A DNA stretch of 10,044 bases from Muricomes sp. (GCA_020024675.1 JAHHTM010000028.1:1-10044); one strand, 5' to 3'. Shown: positions 1-6,732, numbered from the stretch's first letter. A program made the numbers and translations. Notes: generated by a model not told the origin, from the sequence alone.

Positions 1-34
1 TGATAATTTCAACTGATGTAAGGTACAATTATCA
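1..34. repeat. Short inverted repeat at left edge
   Basis: TGATAATT at 1-8 is matched exactly by its reverse complement AATTATCA at 27-34, with 18 nt between the arms. The arms are AT-only apart from one G/C pair, so this could be chance. It touches the window edge and may be part of something longer. Confidence 0.2.
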
Positions 35-59
35 TAGGCATTTTGATTTGTTAGCATAA
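3..59 (+). CDS. Possible 3' end of a plus-strand gene (partial)
   Basis: One plus-strand frame is open from the left edge for 18 codons and ends in TAA at 57-59. The other two plus frames hit stops within the first 15 bases. The TAA lies 13 nt before a strong hairpin terminator whose only imperfect pair is a U-G wobble when read on the plus strand. That is the expected layout for a gene converging on lysS. The visible residues (ending HRHFDLLA) are too few to identify a family. The minus strand also has a frame open from ATG at 57 to the edge, but no Shine-Dalgarno site precedes it. The stretch may therefore be non-coding. Confidence 0.25.
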   Translation: MISTDVRYNYHRHFDLLA

Positions 60-72
60 ATTCATTATACAA

Positions 73-110
73 AAAAATCGCTCAAACCTCACACGGTTTG
101 GGCGATTTTT
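73..110. terminator. Bidirectional intrinsic terminator
   Basis: Arms at 73-88 and 95-110 form a 16-bp stem around the 6-nt loop TCACAC. The inner ten pairs are GC-containing and the outer ones are A-T. The single exception is 82/101, a U-G wobble in plus-strand RNA and an A-C mismatch in minus-strand RNA. T-tracts follow on both strands: five T then CTTT on the plus strand, seven T on the minus strand. It can end the greA-lysS transcript about 125 nt after the lysS stop, and also a plus-strand transcript arriving from the left. The pairing is slightly better for the plus direction. Confidence 0.85.
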
Positions 111-138
111 CTTTAGGGGAGTTTTTTTACAGCCCCTT

Positions 139-207
139 CTATTTTTGTGTATTCTCTTTAATCAATCGTAAATTTCGTTCTCCGTCCCTGAAATTACTGT
201 TTTTCAT
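139..207 (-). CDS. Possible 22-residue small ORF downstream of lysS
   Basis: An ATG at 205-207 opens a 22-codon frame ending in TAG at 139-141. It lies in the lysS 3' region, upstream of the terminator in the minus direction. The predicted peptide is very polar and basic (starts MKNSNFRDGERNLRL) with no hydrophobic segment. A weak GGATAG lies about 8 nt before the ATG. A frame this short arises easily by chance, and I recognise no family. Conservation of the frame in relatives would be the only convincing support. Confidence 0.15.
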   Translation of the reverse strand: MKNSNFRDGERNLRLIKENTQK

Positions 208-234
208 GGGTTTATCTATCCAACGACTTCACCA

Positions 235-2178
235 TTAATACAATTTTGCTCCTGCTGGAATATGAGGATCTACCATAAGAAGGTTTAATCCTTCACTTCC
301 ATTTTCTTCATGTACTGCTGAAATCAACATACCACATGAATCAATTCCCATCATCTTTCTTGGTGGAAGATTTACGATAGCGATTGCTGTCTTTCCAACA
401 AGTTCTTCTGGCTCATAGAACTCATGAATACCGCTTAAGATGATACGGTCTGTGCCTGTTCCGTCGTCAAGAACGAACTTAAGAAGTTTCTTAGATTTTG
501 GAACTGCTTCACATTCTTTAATCTTAACAGCTCGAAAATCTGATTTGCTGAATGTTTCAAAATCAACCATTTCTTCAAACTGTGGCTCGATAACTACGTT
601 AGAGAAATCAATTGTTTCTTCTGTAGCTACTACTTTAGCTGGAGCTGCGTTTTCTGTTTTTTCTTCTTTTTTAGGAGCCTCTGTTTTGTCCAGTGACTTC
701 ATTGTTGGGAACAGTAATACGTCACGGATTGCTGCAGAATCTGTAAGTAACATACACATTCTGTCGATACCAAATCCAATACCACCTGTTGGAGGCATAC
801 CGATTTCAAGTGCATTTAAGAAATCTTCATCTGTTGTATTGGCTTCATCGTCTCCCTGTGCAAGTAATTCTTCCTGCGCTTTGAAACGTTCTCTTTGATC
901 AATTGGATCATTAAGCTCTGAATAAGAGTTTGCCATTTCCCATCCATTCATGAAGAACTCAAAACGTTCTGTATACTCTGGATTTTCTGGTTTTTTCTTT
1001 GTAAGAGGTGAAATCTCAATTGGATGATCCATTACAAATGTAGGTTGGATTAAATGTTCCTCTGCATATTCTTCAAAGAATAAAGCAAGAATATCACCTT
1101 TCTTATGACGTTCTTCAATTTCAATATGATGTTCTTTTGCAAGTTCTCTTGCTTCCATCAAAGTATGAACTTCGTTCCAGTCAACACCGGCATATTTTTT
1201 AACAGCATCCACCATTGTGATTCTCTCAAATGGTTTTCCAAGATCCATCTCAACACCGTTGTAAACGATCTTTGTTGTTCCTAAAACTTCTTTTGCAACA
1301 TAACGGAAAAGATTTTCTGTTAAATCCATCATGCCATAATAATCTGTGTATGCCTGATAGAGTTCCATTAATGTAAACTCTGGATTATGTCTTGTGTCAA
1401 GACCTTCGTTACGGAATACTCGTCCAATCTCATAAACTTTTTCAAGTCCACCTACAATCAGTCTCTTTAAGTATAACTCAAGAGAAATACGAAGTTTAAG
1501 ATCTTCATTAAGTGCATTAAAGTGTGTTTCAAATGGTCTTGCTGCTGCTCCACCTGCATTGCTTACAAGGATTGGAGTCTCAACTTCCATGAATCCCTGA
1601 CCATCAAGGTATCTTCTAATCGCACTTAAAATCTTAGAACGTTTAATAAATGTGTCTTTTACATCTGGATTCATGATAAGGTCAACATATCTTTGACGAT
1701 AACGAATATCCGTATTTGTCAGACCATGGAATTTTTCTGGAAGAATCTGAAGACTCTTGGAGAGTAATGTCACTGCTGATGCATGGATAGAAATCTCACC
1801 TGTTTTTGTTTTGAATACTTCACCAACAATACCAACCAAATCACCTACATCAAGCTTCTTGAATCCTTTATATGATTCTTCTCCGATGCTGTCTCTTGCG
1901 ACATAAGACTGAATATTTCCTTTTAAATCCTGCACGTTACAGAAAGATGCTTTTCCCATTACACGTTTAGACATGATACGTCCGGCAATTGATACAGATT
2001 TTCCTTCCAGTTCTTCAAAATTTTCCTTGATTTCCTGACTGTGGTGTGTCTGATTGTATTTTGTAATCTTAAATGGATCATTTCCACTGTTCTGAAGGTC
2101 TGCGAGTTTTTCGCGACGTACCTTTCTTAACTGGTTAAGATCTGGTTCCTGTGTGTTTTTATTATTATTCTGTGGCAC
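235..2178 (-). CDS. lysS: Lysyl-tRNA synthetase (class II) with C-terminal tRNA-binding domain
   Basis: This enzyme charges tRNA-Lys with lysine using ATP in the cytoplasm. Numbering from the GTG at 2178 (647 aa): an anticodon-binding OB fold lies at about 60-140, followed by a class II catalytic core. The core has motif 2 (FRNE at 256-259, continuing [11 protein letters not shown]) and motif 3 (GIGFGIDR at 466-473), and ends at DVLLFP near 490, where ordinary bacterial LysRS stops. A charged Lys/Glu/Ala-rich linker (about 495-535) then joins a Trbp111/MetRS-C/EMAPII-like tRNA-binding domain (about 540-647), recognised by [37 protein letters not shown]. An in-frame GTG at 2214 would give 659 aa, but it lies inside a hairpin with no Shine-Dalgarno site. 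The GTG at 2178 follows AGGAAGGAG by 7 nt and is preferred. Probably co-transcribed with greA, 68 nt upstream. Confidence 0.96.
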   Translation of the reverse strand: MPQNNNKNTQEPDLNQLRKVRREKLADLQNSGNDPFKITKYNQTHHSQEIKENFEELEGKSVSIAGRIMSKRVMGKASFCNVQDLKGNIQSYVARDSIGEESYKGFKKLDVGDLVGIVGEVFKTKTGEISIHASAVTLLSKSLQILPEKFHGLTNTDIRYRQRYVDLIMNPDVKDTFIKRSKILSAIRRYLDGQGFMEVETPILVSNAGGAAARPFETHFNALNEDLKLRISLELYLKRLIVGGLEKVYEIGRVFRNEGLDTRHNPEFTLMELYQAYTDYYGMMDLTENLFRYVAKEVLGTTKIVYNGVEMDLGKPFERITMVDAVKKYAGVDWNEVHTLMEARELAKEHHIEIEERHKKGDILALFFEEYAEEHLIQPTFVMDHPIEISPLTKKKPENPEYTERFEFFMNGWEMANSYSELNDPIDQRERFKAQEELLAQGDDEANTTDEDFLNALEIGMPPTGGIGFGIDRMCMLLTDSAAIRDVLLFPTMKSLDKTEAPKKEEKTENAAPAKVVATEETIDFSNVVIEPQFEEMVDFETFSKSDFRAVKIKECEAVPKSKKLLKFVLDDGTGTDRIILSGIHEFYEPEELVGKTAIAIVNLPPRKMMGIDSCGMLISAVHEENGSEGLNLLMVDPHIPAGAKLY

Positions 2179-2185
2179 GGTTGTT

Positions 2186-2194
2186 CTCCTTCCT
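2186..2194 (-). promoter_or_regulatory. lysS ribosome-binding site (sets GTG start)
   Basis: AGGAAGGAG on the minus strand ends 7 nt before the GTG at 2176-2178. No comparable site precedes the upstream in-frame GTG at 2212-2214, so this site decides the lysS start. Confidence 0.8.
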
Positions 2195-2207
2195 TTATAT
2201 GCGAATT

Positions 2208-2233
2208 CAGACACCTCATAAATAAGGTGTCTG
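2208..2233 (-). other. Perfect hairpin between greA and lysS
   Basis: Minus-strand RNA CAGACACCU (2233-2225) pairs exactly with AGGUGUCUG (2216-2208) around an 8-nt loop, a 9-bp perfect stem. It begins 13 nt after the greA stop and ends 13 nt before the lysS ribosome-binding site. No T-tract follows in either direction, so it is unlikely to be an intrinsic terminator. An RNA processing, stability or translation-tuning element is possible. It also covers the alternative in-frame GTG at 2214. Confidence 0.55.
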
Positions 2234-2246
2234 TAGTGATCTTATA

Positions 2247-2732
2247 TTACATTGAACGACAGATTTCAAGTACTTTATACTGAATAACTCCTGCCTGTGT
2301 CTCTACGTCTACAACGTCACCTTTCTTCTTGCCCATAAGTGCCTGTCCTACTGGGGACTCATTGGATATCTTTCCTGCAAGGCTGTTTGCTTCTGTAGAT
2401 CCTACGATCTTGAATTCCATCTCTTCATCAAAAGTAACATCAAATACTTTTACTGTACAACCTACATTAATCTTATCAAAATCAACTTCATCTTCTACAA
2501 CTACTTCTGCATTTTTGAGAATGCCTTCAAGTTCTTCGATACGAGCTTCAATATCTCTCTGCTCATCTTTCGCTGCATCATATTCTGCATTCTCTGACAA
2601 GTCTCCCTGCTCTCTTGCTTCTTTGATCTTACCTGCTACTTCTTTACGTTTTACTACTTTAAGGTTTTCGAGCTCATCCTCTAATGCTTTTAAGCCTGCA
2701 TAAGTAAGTAATCTTTTCTTTGCTTCAGCCAT
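2247..2732 (-). CDS. greA: Transcription elongation factor GreA
   Basis: GreA binds in the RNA polymerase secondary channel and stimulates cleavage of backtracked transcripts. From the ATG at 2732 the protein is 161 aa, the usual GreA length. The N-terminal coiled coil (about 1-78) carries the tip motif [16 protein letters not shown], with the acidic Asp44 and Glu47 that correspond to the Mg2+-holding pair of the family. The C-terminal FKBP-like domain follows (about 83-161) with the signature [15 protein letters not shown] frame extending to 2780 would add 16 residues (LIRKKGIVV region) with no family match. AAAGGAA 9 nt before the ATG at 2732 and the conserved [13 protein letters not shown] start favour the shorter form. 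It has its own promoter at 2835-2863 and precedes lysS, an order common in Firmicutes. Confidence 0.96.
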   Translation of the reverse strand: MAEAKKRLLTYAGLKALEDELENLKVVKRKEVAGKIKEAREQGDLSENAEYDAAKDEQRDIEARIEELEGILKNAEVVVEDEVDFDKINVGCTVKVFDVTFDEEMEFKIVGSTEANSLAGKISNESPVGQALMGKKKGDVVDVETQAGVIQYKVLEICRSM

Positions 2733-2740
2733 TACTACTA

Positions 2741-2747
2741 TTCCTTT
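2741..2747 (-). promoter_or_regulatory. greA ribosome-binding site
   Basis: AAAGGAA on the minus strand, with the GGA core 9 nt before the ATG at 2730-2732. It supports the 161-residue start over the longer in-frame ATG at 2780, which falls just after the leader hairpin and has no such site. Confidence 0.65.
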
Positions 2748-2781
2748 CTTTCTGATTAAACTTTTTCTATTTTCCAGCAAA

Positions 2782-2800
2782 AGTCTGCTCTGCGCAGACT
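2782..2800 (-). other. greA leader hairpin (possible weak terminator or attenuator)
   Basis: Minus-strand RNA AGUCUGC (2800-2794) pairs with GCAGACU (2788-2782) around a GCAGA loop. The last stem U plus three more give a UUUU run, then GCUGG. The stem is GC-rich but the U-tract is short, so any termination would be partial. It sits about 28-46 nt into the predicted greA transcript, and read-through from dusB would also cross it. The self-complementary TCTGCGCAGA (2789-2798) offers an alternative fold. Confidence 0.5.
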
Positions 2801-2834
2801 CCCACTAATTTAATCTATGCTTAACAATTTTAAT

Positions 2835-2863
2835 ATTATACCCAATACCTATAGGGATGTCAA
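2835..2863 (-). promoter_or_regulatory. Consensus sigma-A promoter for greA-lysS
   Basis: On the minus strand a perfect -35 box TTGACA (2863-2858) is separated by exactly 17 nt from a perfect -10 box TATAAT (2840-2835). Transcription should start near 2828, giving a greA leader of about 96 nt. The -35 box lies within the Leu-Thr codons near the dusB C-terminus, and the dusB stop at 2849-2851 falls inside the spacer. Both boxes match consensus at all six positions, so a strong, largely constitutive promoter is expected. Confidence 0.9.
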
Positions 2864-3808
2864 GATATTTTCCAGTTCTTCATAGGTCTCCACCTGATTG
2901 ATAGACTCACGTAATTTTGCAGATCCATGAAGCCCTTTTGTGTACCATGATACGTGTTTTCGCATCTCTCTTATTCCCAGATAATTTCCTTTATATTCTA
3001 TCTGAAGTCGTGCATGCCTTAGCATGGTTTCTTTGATCTCATCAAGTGTCGGGCGTTCTGAAAGTTTTCCTGTTTTTTCATATTCGATAAGTTCTGAAAA
3101 TATCCATGGATTTCCCTGTGCTCCTCTTGCGATCATTATGCCATCACAACCGGTCTGCTCTTGCATTGCGATTGCTTTTTCACCTGAGGTAACATCGCCA
3201 TTTCCAATAACTGGTATGGACACTGCTTCTTTAACCTGACGGATGATATCCCAGTCTGCTTTTCCTGAATAATACTGCTCTCTTGTTCTTCCATGCACTG
3301 CAACTGCAGAAGCTCCTGCTTCTTCTATAATTCTTGCAATCTCTACTGCATTGATACAAGTATCATCAAATCCTTTTCTTATCTTTACTGTAACTGGTTT
3401 TTCAATTGCCTTTACTACTTCTGACACAATCTCATAAACCAGTTTCGGATTTTTCATCAGGGCTGATCCTTCTCCGTTTCTTACAACTTTTGGAACCGGA
3501 CATCCCATATTGATGTCAAGAATTGCAAATGGTCTTTCCTCAATCCGCTTTGCCATTTCACTCATAATCTTCGGATCAGAACCAAAAAGCTGCAAGGATG
3601 ACGGCATTTCTTCTGGGTGAATCTCTAAAAGTGATTCTGTATTTTTATTGTTATAGTAAATTCCTTTTGCACTGACCATCTCCATACAAACAAGTCCCGC
3701 CCCCTGCTCCTTACAAAGCAGACGAAATGGCAGGTCTGTTACCCCTGCCATAGGTCCTAAAATATATGAATTATCCAGTTCAACATTTCCTATTTTTAAT
3801 CGTTTCAT
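2849..3808 (-). CDS. dusB: tRNA-dihydrouridine synthase (DusB family)
   Basis: This is an FMN-dependent enzyme that reduces specific uridines of tRNA to dihydrouridine with NAD(P)H in the cytoplasm. The 319-aa protein fits the family length. The TIM-barrel start carries the flavin motif GPMAGVTDLPFR (18-29). The active-site motif NMGCPVPKVVRNGEGSALM has the catalytic Cys103. VHGRT (171-175), IGNGDV (201-206) and ARGAQGNPWIF (227-237) supply FMN and phosphate contacts, and a C-terminal helical domain follows from about 245. It starts 13 nt after the coaX stop with only a weak GTGGGA upstream, overlapping that stop, so translation may be coupled to coaX. Placement before greA-lysS is typical of Firmicutes. 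The DusB subtype is assigned from overall resemblance, and the exact uridine modified cannot be read from sequence. Confidence 0.94.
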   Translation of the reverse strand: MKRLKIGNVELDNSYILGPMAGVTDLPFRLLCKEQGAGLVCMEMVSAKGIYYNNKNTESLLEIHPEEMPSSLQLFGSDPKIMSEMAKRIEERPFAILDINMGCPVPKVVRNGEGSALMKNPKLVYEIVSEVVKAIEKPVTVKIRKGFDDTCINAVEIARIIEEAGASAVAVHGRTREQYYSGKADWDIIRQVKEAVSIPVIGNGDVTSGEKAIAMQEQTGCDGIMIARGAQGNPWIFSELIEYEKTGKLSERPTLDEIKETMLRHARLQIEYKGNYLGIREMRKHVSWYTKGLHGSAKLRESINQVETYEELENILTSL

Positions 3809-3821
3809 ACGTATTGTCCCA

Positions 3822-4592
3822 CTATTTTTTGTTTTTATTATAAATCAGACGTAATCCTTCTAAAGTCAGATTTGGACAATATCTGTCTATACACTCTGTC
3901 TCTTCAACAATGATATTTCCAAGTCCCCCTGTTGCAATAACTGTTGCATCCTTATATCCGGATTCTTCTTTTAATTTTTTCACAATATGTTCTGTCTGTC
4001 CTATTGCACCAAAAAGCAGACCTGCCTGCATGCTTGTCACCGTATCTTTTGCAAGCACTGTCTTTGGCTTTTTAATCTCTATCACCGGAAGCATGGCTGC
4101 TCCCGCCCATAAAGAACGGGCTGCCGTCTCAATTCCCGGTGCTGTGATCGCTGCTTCAAAAGTCCCTTTCGGTCCTACCAGATCAAACGTCGTTGCCGCT
4201 CCAAAATCAACAACGATCACCGGTCCTTTCGCCAGATGATATGCTGCAACTGCATCTACGATTCTGTCCGCTCCGACTTCTTTAGGATTTTCTGTGGCAA
4301 TTCGAATTCCTGTACGCACCCCGGCAGACACAACGATTGGCTGAATATGAAAATACTTTATGATTCCATTCATCAGAGAATGCATCACATCCGGTACTAC
4401 AGAAGATATAATCACAGCTGAAATCTTTCCCGGTTCCACATTTCTATGCTCCAGAAGATTACAGATCGTAAGTCCATATTCATCGGATGTACGTTGTTTT
4501 TTTGTCGTAATACGAAAGGTTGCTGCAAGATTTTCTTTATCAAATATTCCAAGTGTAATATTTGTATTTCTCACATCAATCGTCAGAAGCAT
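3822..4592 (-). CDS. coaX: Type III pantothenate kinase
   Basis: It phosphorylates pantothenate with ATP, the first step of coenzyme A synthesis. The 256-aa length is normal. The ASKHA-fold landmarks are present: an N-terminal phosphate motif around Asp6, TSDEYG (35-40), SSVVP (63-67), GADRI (107-111, catalytic-region Asp109), VDFGAATTFD (128-137) and the C-terminal TGGLGN (221-226). The N-terminal motif reads DVRNTN, where the family normally has D-V-G-N-T-N, so residue 8 is Arg (codon AGA) instead of Gly. All other landmarks look intact and the frame is complete, so the enzyme is probably functional. It starts inside the end of the upstream DUF6145-like gene with a 17-nt overlap, and its ribosome-binding site GGGGGAGG is encoded within that gene. 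It follows birA closely and precedes dusB. Confidence 0.95.
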   Translation of the reverse strand: MLLTIDVRNTNITLGIFDKENLAATFRITTKKQRTSDEYGLTICNLLEHRNVEPGKISAVIISSVVPDVMHSLMNGIIKYFHIQPIVVSAGVRTGIRIATENPKEVGADRIVDAVAAYHLAKGPVIVVDFGAATTFDLVGPKGTFEAAITAPGIETAARSLWAGAAMLPVIEIKKPKTVLAKDTVTSMQAGLLFGAIGQTEHIVKKLKEESGYKDATVIATGGLGNIIVEETECIDRYCPNLTLEGLRLIYNKNKK

Positions 4593-4917
4593 TGATTTCC
4601 TCCCCCAGATAAAAAACTTTATAATATAATTCTAATGATTCGAATAATTCTTCTTTTGTACGCTGCAGCTCTTTGATCTTCAAAACACTGCCAATCTCAT
4701 CAAAGGAAAAATCATCATCTTCATGATCTACTTTTAATTGCAGATTTCCTTTCTCGTCATACACAACCATAAGTGTGCCACCAACGTCTTCTGTATAAAG
4801 CACACACATAATCTGTAATTCCTGTCGTATCTCTTCCGGTAAAGATGAAAAATCCGGATTCAGATAAAATTTACGCTCATAAGAACTTGCCGCACAAAGC
4901 ACAATTTCATTTTCCAT
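4576..4917 (-). CDS. Uncharacterised small acidic protein, DUF6145-like
   Basis: This 113-aa protein has no known function. It resembles what I recall of the DUF6145 family of Lachnospiraceae, but that match is from memory. It is acidic and soluble, with no signal peptide or membrane segment. Visible parts are an N-terminal segment VLCAASSYERKFYLNPDF, a helix-like ELQIMCVLYTEDVGG region, a beta-like LMVVYDEKGNLQLKV, an acidic patch HEDDDFSFDE (65-74), and a C-terminal Lys/Glu-rich amphipathic helix (about 80-105) suited to a coiled coil or partner binding. AGAGG lies 9 nt before the ATG. It sits 38 nt after birA and overlaps coaX by 17 nt, which suggests a role linked to cofactor or acyl metabolism, or simply operon membership. 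Confidence 0.85.
   Translation of the reverse strand: MENEIVLCAASSYERKFYLNPDFSSLPEEIRQELQIMCVLYTEDVGGTLMVVYDEKGNLQLKVDHEDDDFSFDEIGSVLKIKELQRTKEELFESLELYYKVFYLGEEINASDD
4599..4606 (-). promoter_or_regulatory. coaX ribosome-binding site inside upstream gene
   Basis: GGGGGAGG on the minus strand lies 6 nt before the coaX ATG. The same bases encode Gly-Glu of the LGEE stretch near the end of the upstream protein. The two genes therefore share sequence, and their translation is probably coupled. Confidence 0.8.
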
Positions 4918-4955
4918 TTATATTAACCTCTTTTTCTTTTATAATTATCCTGACT

Positions 4956-5939
4956 TTACGACGTGTATCCATACAGTCCCCGGACAGAAACCTCTCCTGC
5001 ATAGACAGCATCCACCGATCCGTCTGATTTTCTTACCAGGAGTTCTCCTTTTTCGTTAATACCAAGAGCATATGCCACATAAGCTTCTTTATCTCCCAGT
5101 ATCCTTACCTCTTTGTCTTTATTTATAAGAATGCTGTTATATTTTTCCTGCAATTTGCTGAGATCATTGGTCTGTGTAAATATTTCATAATTCTTTTCAA
5201 ATGCTCTCAAAATAGAAGCGATCAGCATACTTCTTTTCCATAAACGTCCTGTCTCGATTTTGATGGAGGTTGCCATCTCTTTTAACTCGTCTGGGAATTC
5301 ATCTATATTGACATTGATTCCCGTACCAATCACCACATGATTAATATAATCAATCTGTGTGCTCATTTCCGTAAGAATGCCTACGACCTTCTTATTTCCA
5401 CATACAATATCATTTGGCCACTTAATCTTGAAGTCAAGTGACAGATTTTCTTTCAAACCTTCATAGACACTAAGCGCCATTACAAGTGTCAACATGGACG
5501 CTTTGTCTGGTGGAAATTCGGGTCTTAAAAGTAAAGACATATAAATATTTTTTCCTCTTGGAGACTCCCATATTCTTCCACGCCGGCCTCTTCCTGTACG
5601 CTGACAGTCTGCTACTACTAAAGTACCATTTACCAATCCTTCATCTCCAAGCTGCCTTGCCTTTGTATTTGTAGAATCAATTTCTTCATAGCAGAAAAGT
5701 GTTTGTCCTGCCCACATTGTATTAAGCTGACTTACCAGTTCTTCTTTTGTGATCACATCCGGACTAGAAGCAATCCGATACCCTTTGTTACGGACTGCTT
5801 CGACTTCGTATCCTTCTTCTTTTAACTGATTGATTGCCTTCCATACAGCAGTTCTGGACACATTAAAGTATTCACACAACTGTTGACCGGAAACATAATC
5901 TCCTCGTTCTCTTAATACTTTTAAGATTTCAGCTTTCAT
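4956..5939 (-). CDS. birA: Bifunctional biotin--[biotin carboxyl carrier protein] ligase / biotin operon repressor
   Basis: It activates biotin to biotinyl-5'-AMP and attaches it to carboxylase carrier proteins. As a group II BirA it probably also represses biotin genes by DNA binding. From the ATG at 5939 it is 327 aa. The order is: an N-terminal winged HTH (about 1-58, SGQQLCEYFNVSRTAVWKAI and GYRI); the ligase core with the biotinyl-AMP loop GRGRRGR (116-122), KWPND (173-177), KKVVGILTE (183-191) and GTGINVN (205-211); and a C-terminal SH3-like domain (about 278-325). An in-frame TTG at 5951 would add four residues but lies within the Shine-Dalgarno region, so the ATG is preferred. It begins 16 nt after the methyltransferase stop. 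No biotin-operator palindrome is evident near it, so targets lie elsewhere. Confidence 0.95.
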   Translation of the reverse strand: MKAEILKVLRERGDYVSGQQLCEYFNVSRTAVWKAINQLKEEGYEVEAVRNKGYRIASSPDVITKEELVSQLNTMWAGQTLFCYEEIDSTNTKARQLGDEGLVNGTLVVADCQRTGRGRRGRIWESPRGKNIYMSLLLRPEFPPDKASMLTLVMALSVYEGLKENLSLDFKIKWPNDIVCGNKKVVGILTEMSTQIDYINHVVIGTGINVNIDEFPDELKEMATSIKIETGRLWKRSMLIASILRAFEKNYEIFTQTNDLSKLQEKYNSILINKDKEVRILGDKEAYVAYALGINEKGELLVRKSDGSVDAVYAGEVSVRGLYGYTS

Positions 5940-5944
5940 TGATT

Positions 5945-5949
5945 CCTCC
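5945..5949 (-). promoter_or_regulatory. birA ribosome-binding site
   Basis: GGAGG on the minus strand ends 5 nt before the ATG at 5937-5939. The in-frame TTG at 5949-5951 overlaps it and cannot be the start, which fixes birA at 327 residues. Confidence 0.75.
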
Positions 5950-5955
5950 AAAAGA

Positions 5956-6732
5956 TTATTCCCTTCTTTGCCTGCTTACCTCAAACATAAGAACTGCGGC
6001 TGCTACAGCAGCATTTAAGGACTCTGCCTGTCCTTGCATCGGAATACGTACCCATGTATCGGCCATATCCGCTATTTCCTGTCTTAAACCATTTCCTTCA
6101 TTTCCAATAAGGAATGCTGTTCCCTTTCGATAGTCCTCTATGTCATAGGAATATTTTCCTTCTAGGTGTGCTGCATAAACATGTATCTGTTCTTCTTTTA
6201 AAAGTCGAATTCCTTCTAAGATATCTTCCATATACAAAAATGGCATACGATAAGCAGCACCCATTGTTGAGCGAATCGTCTTTGGATTATAGATGTCCAC
6301 ACAGTCTTTGCTCATCAGAATCCCCGTCACACCTGCTGCCTCTGCTGTTCTGAAAATTGTGCCTAAGTTTCCCGGATCCTGAAGATTATCAAGCACGAGG
6401 ATATGTGGATTTTCTTTTGTCAACATATCTTCAAATTTATAATCTAACTGACGAATAACCGCAAGAATTCCCTGTGGTGTCTTTGTGTCAGATACATATG
6501 CAAAAACGGTATCTGACAAGACCTCATATTGAAATCCTTGTTCTTTTAACTCTTTTCCGTGTTTTTTATCATAAGACTCAGATATATACAGTTTACGTAT
6601 CCTGTCCTTTGGTGCTTCCAAAACCATACGGCTTCCTTCAGCTAAAAATACGCCTTCCTGATTTCTTATCTTTGCTTTTTTCTGAAGCTGAAGTAACTCT
6701 TTTACTCTCTGATTACTGGTGCTTGTGATCAT
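5956..6732 (-). CDS. TrmH/SpoU-family RNA 2'-O-ribose methyltransferase
   Basis: It is predicted to transfer a methyl group from S-adenosylmethionine to a ribose 2'-OH of rRNA or tRNA. The 258-aa protein has an N-terminal substrate-binding domain (about 1-95, including FLAEGSRMVLEA) and a trefoil-knot SPOUT catalytic domain (about 108-255). The three SpoU motifs are present: motif 1 LDNLQDPGNLGTIFRTAEAAG with Asn122 and the catalytic-type Arg128, motif 2 FLIGNEGNGL (207-216), and motif 3 IPMQGQAESLNAAVAAAV with Ser239 and Asn240. The layout resembles 23S rRNA guanosine methyltransferases and the YsgA-like group, but the target nucleotide cannot be assigned. It starts 10 nt after the ktrA stop, with a GGGAG ribosome-binding site partly overlapping that stop. 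Confidence 0.92.
   Translation of the reverse strand: MITSTSNQRVKELLQLQKKAKIRNQEGVFLAEGSRMVLEAPKDRIRKLYISESYDKKHGKELKEQGFQYEVLSDTVFAYVSDTKTPQGILAVIRQLDYKFEDMLTKENPHILVLDNLQDPGNLGTIFRTAEAAGVTGILMSKDCVDIYNPKTIRSTMGAAYRMPFLYMEDILEGIRLLKEEQIHVYAAHLEGKYSYDIEDYRKGTAFLIGNEGNGLRQEIADMADTWVRIPMQGQAESLNAAVAAAVLMFEVSRQRRE

Noticed and set aside
64..70. TATAAT on the minus strand just left of the terminator, as a promoter for a leftward gene
   Set aside because: The region 16-18 nt upstream is the terminator stem, with no TTGACA-like box.
115..137. AGGGG/CCCCT hairpin as a second terminator after lysS
   Set aside because: Only five pairs around a 13-nt loop; the minus-strand sequence after it is A-rich, not T-rich.
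440..898. 152-codon open frame on the plus strand, antisense to lysS
   Set aside because: It lies entirely within the well-supported lysS gene, its translation is Ser-rich low-information sequence typical of an antisense shadow, and no ribosome-binding site fits.
2178..2214. Longer 659-residue lysS start at GTG 2214
   Set aside because: It lies within a perfect hairpin arm with no Shine-Dalgarno site, whereas the GTG at 2178 has AGGAAGGAG at ideal spacing.
2179..2246. T-box riboswitch controlling lysS
   Set aside because: Only 68 nt separate greA from lysS, too short for a T-box, and no AGGGTGG-like T-box sequence is present.
2329..2703. 124-codon plus-strand frame antisense to greA
   Set aside because: It mirrors the highly conserved GreA coding sequence; the serine-heavy translation is a by-product of GreA Glu/Lys codons.
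3910..4629. Overlapping plus-strand frames antisense to coaX
   Set aside because: CoaX has complete family motifs on the minus strand; these frames overlap each other and show no recognisable domain.
4918..4955. Internal promoter upstream of the DUF6145-like gene (GATAAT)
   Set aside because: A -10-like GATAAT is present, but no -35-like hexamer lies 16-18 nt upstream and the gap is only 38 nt.
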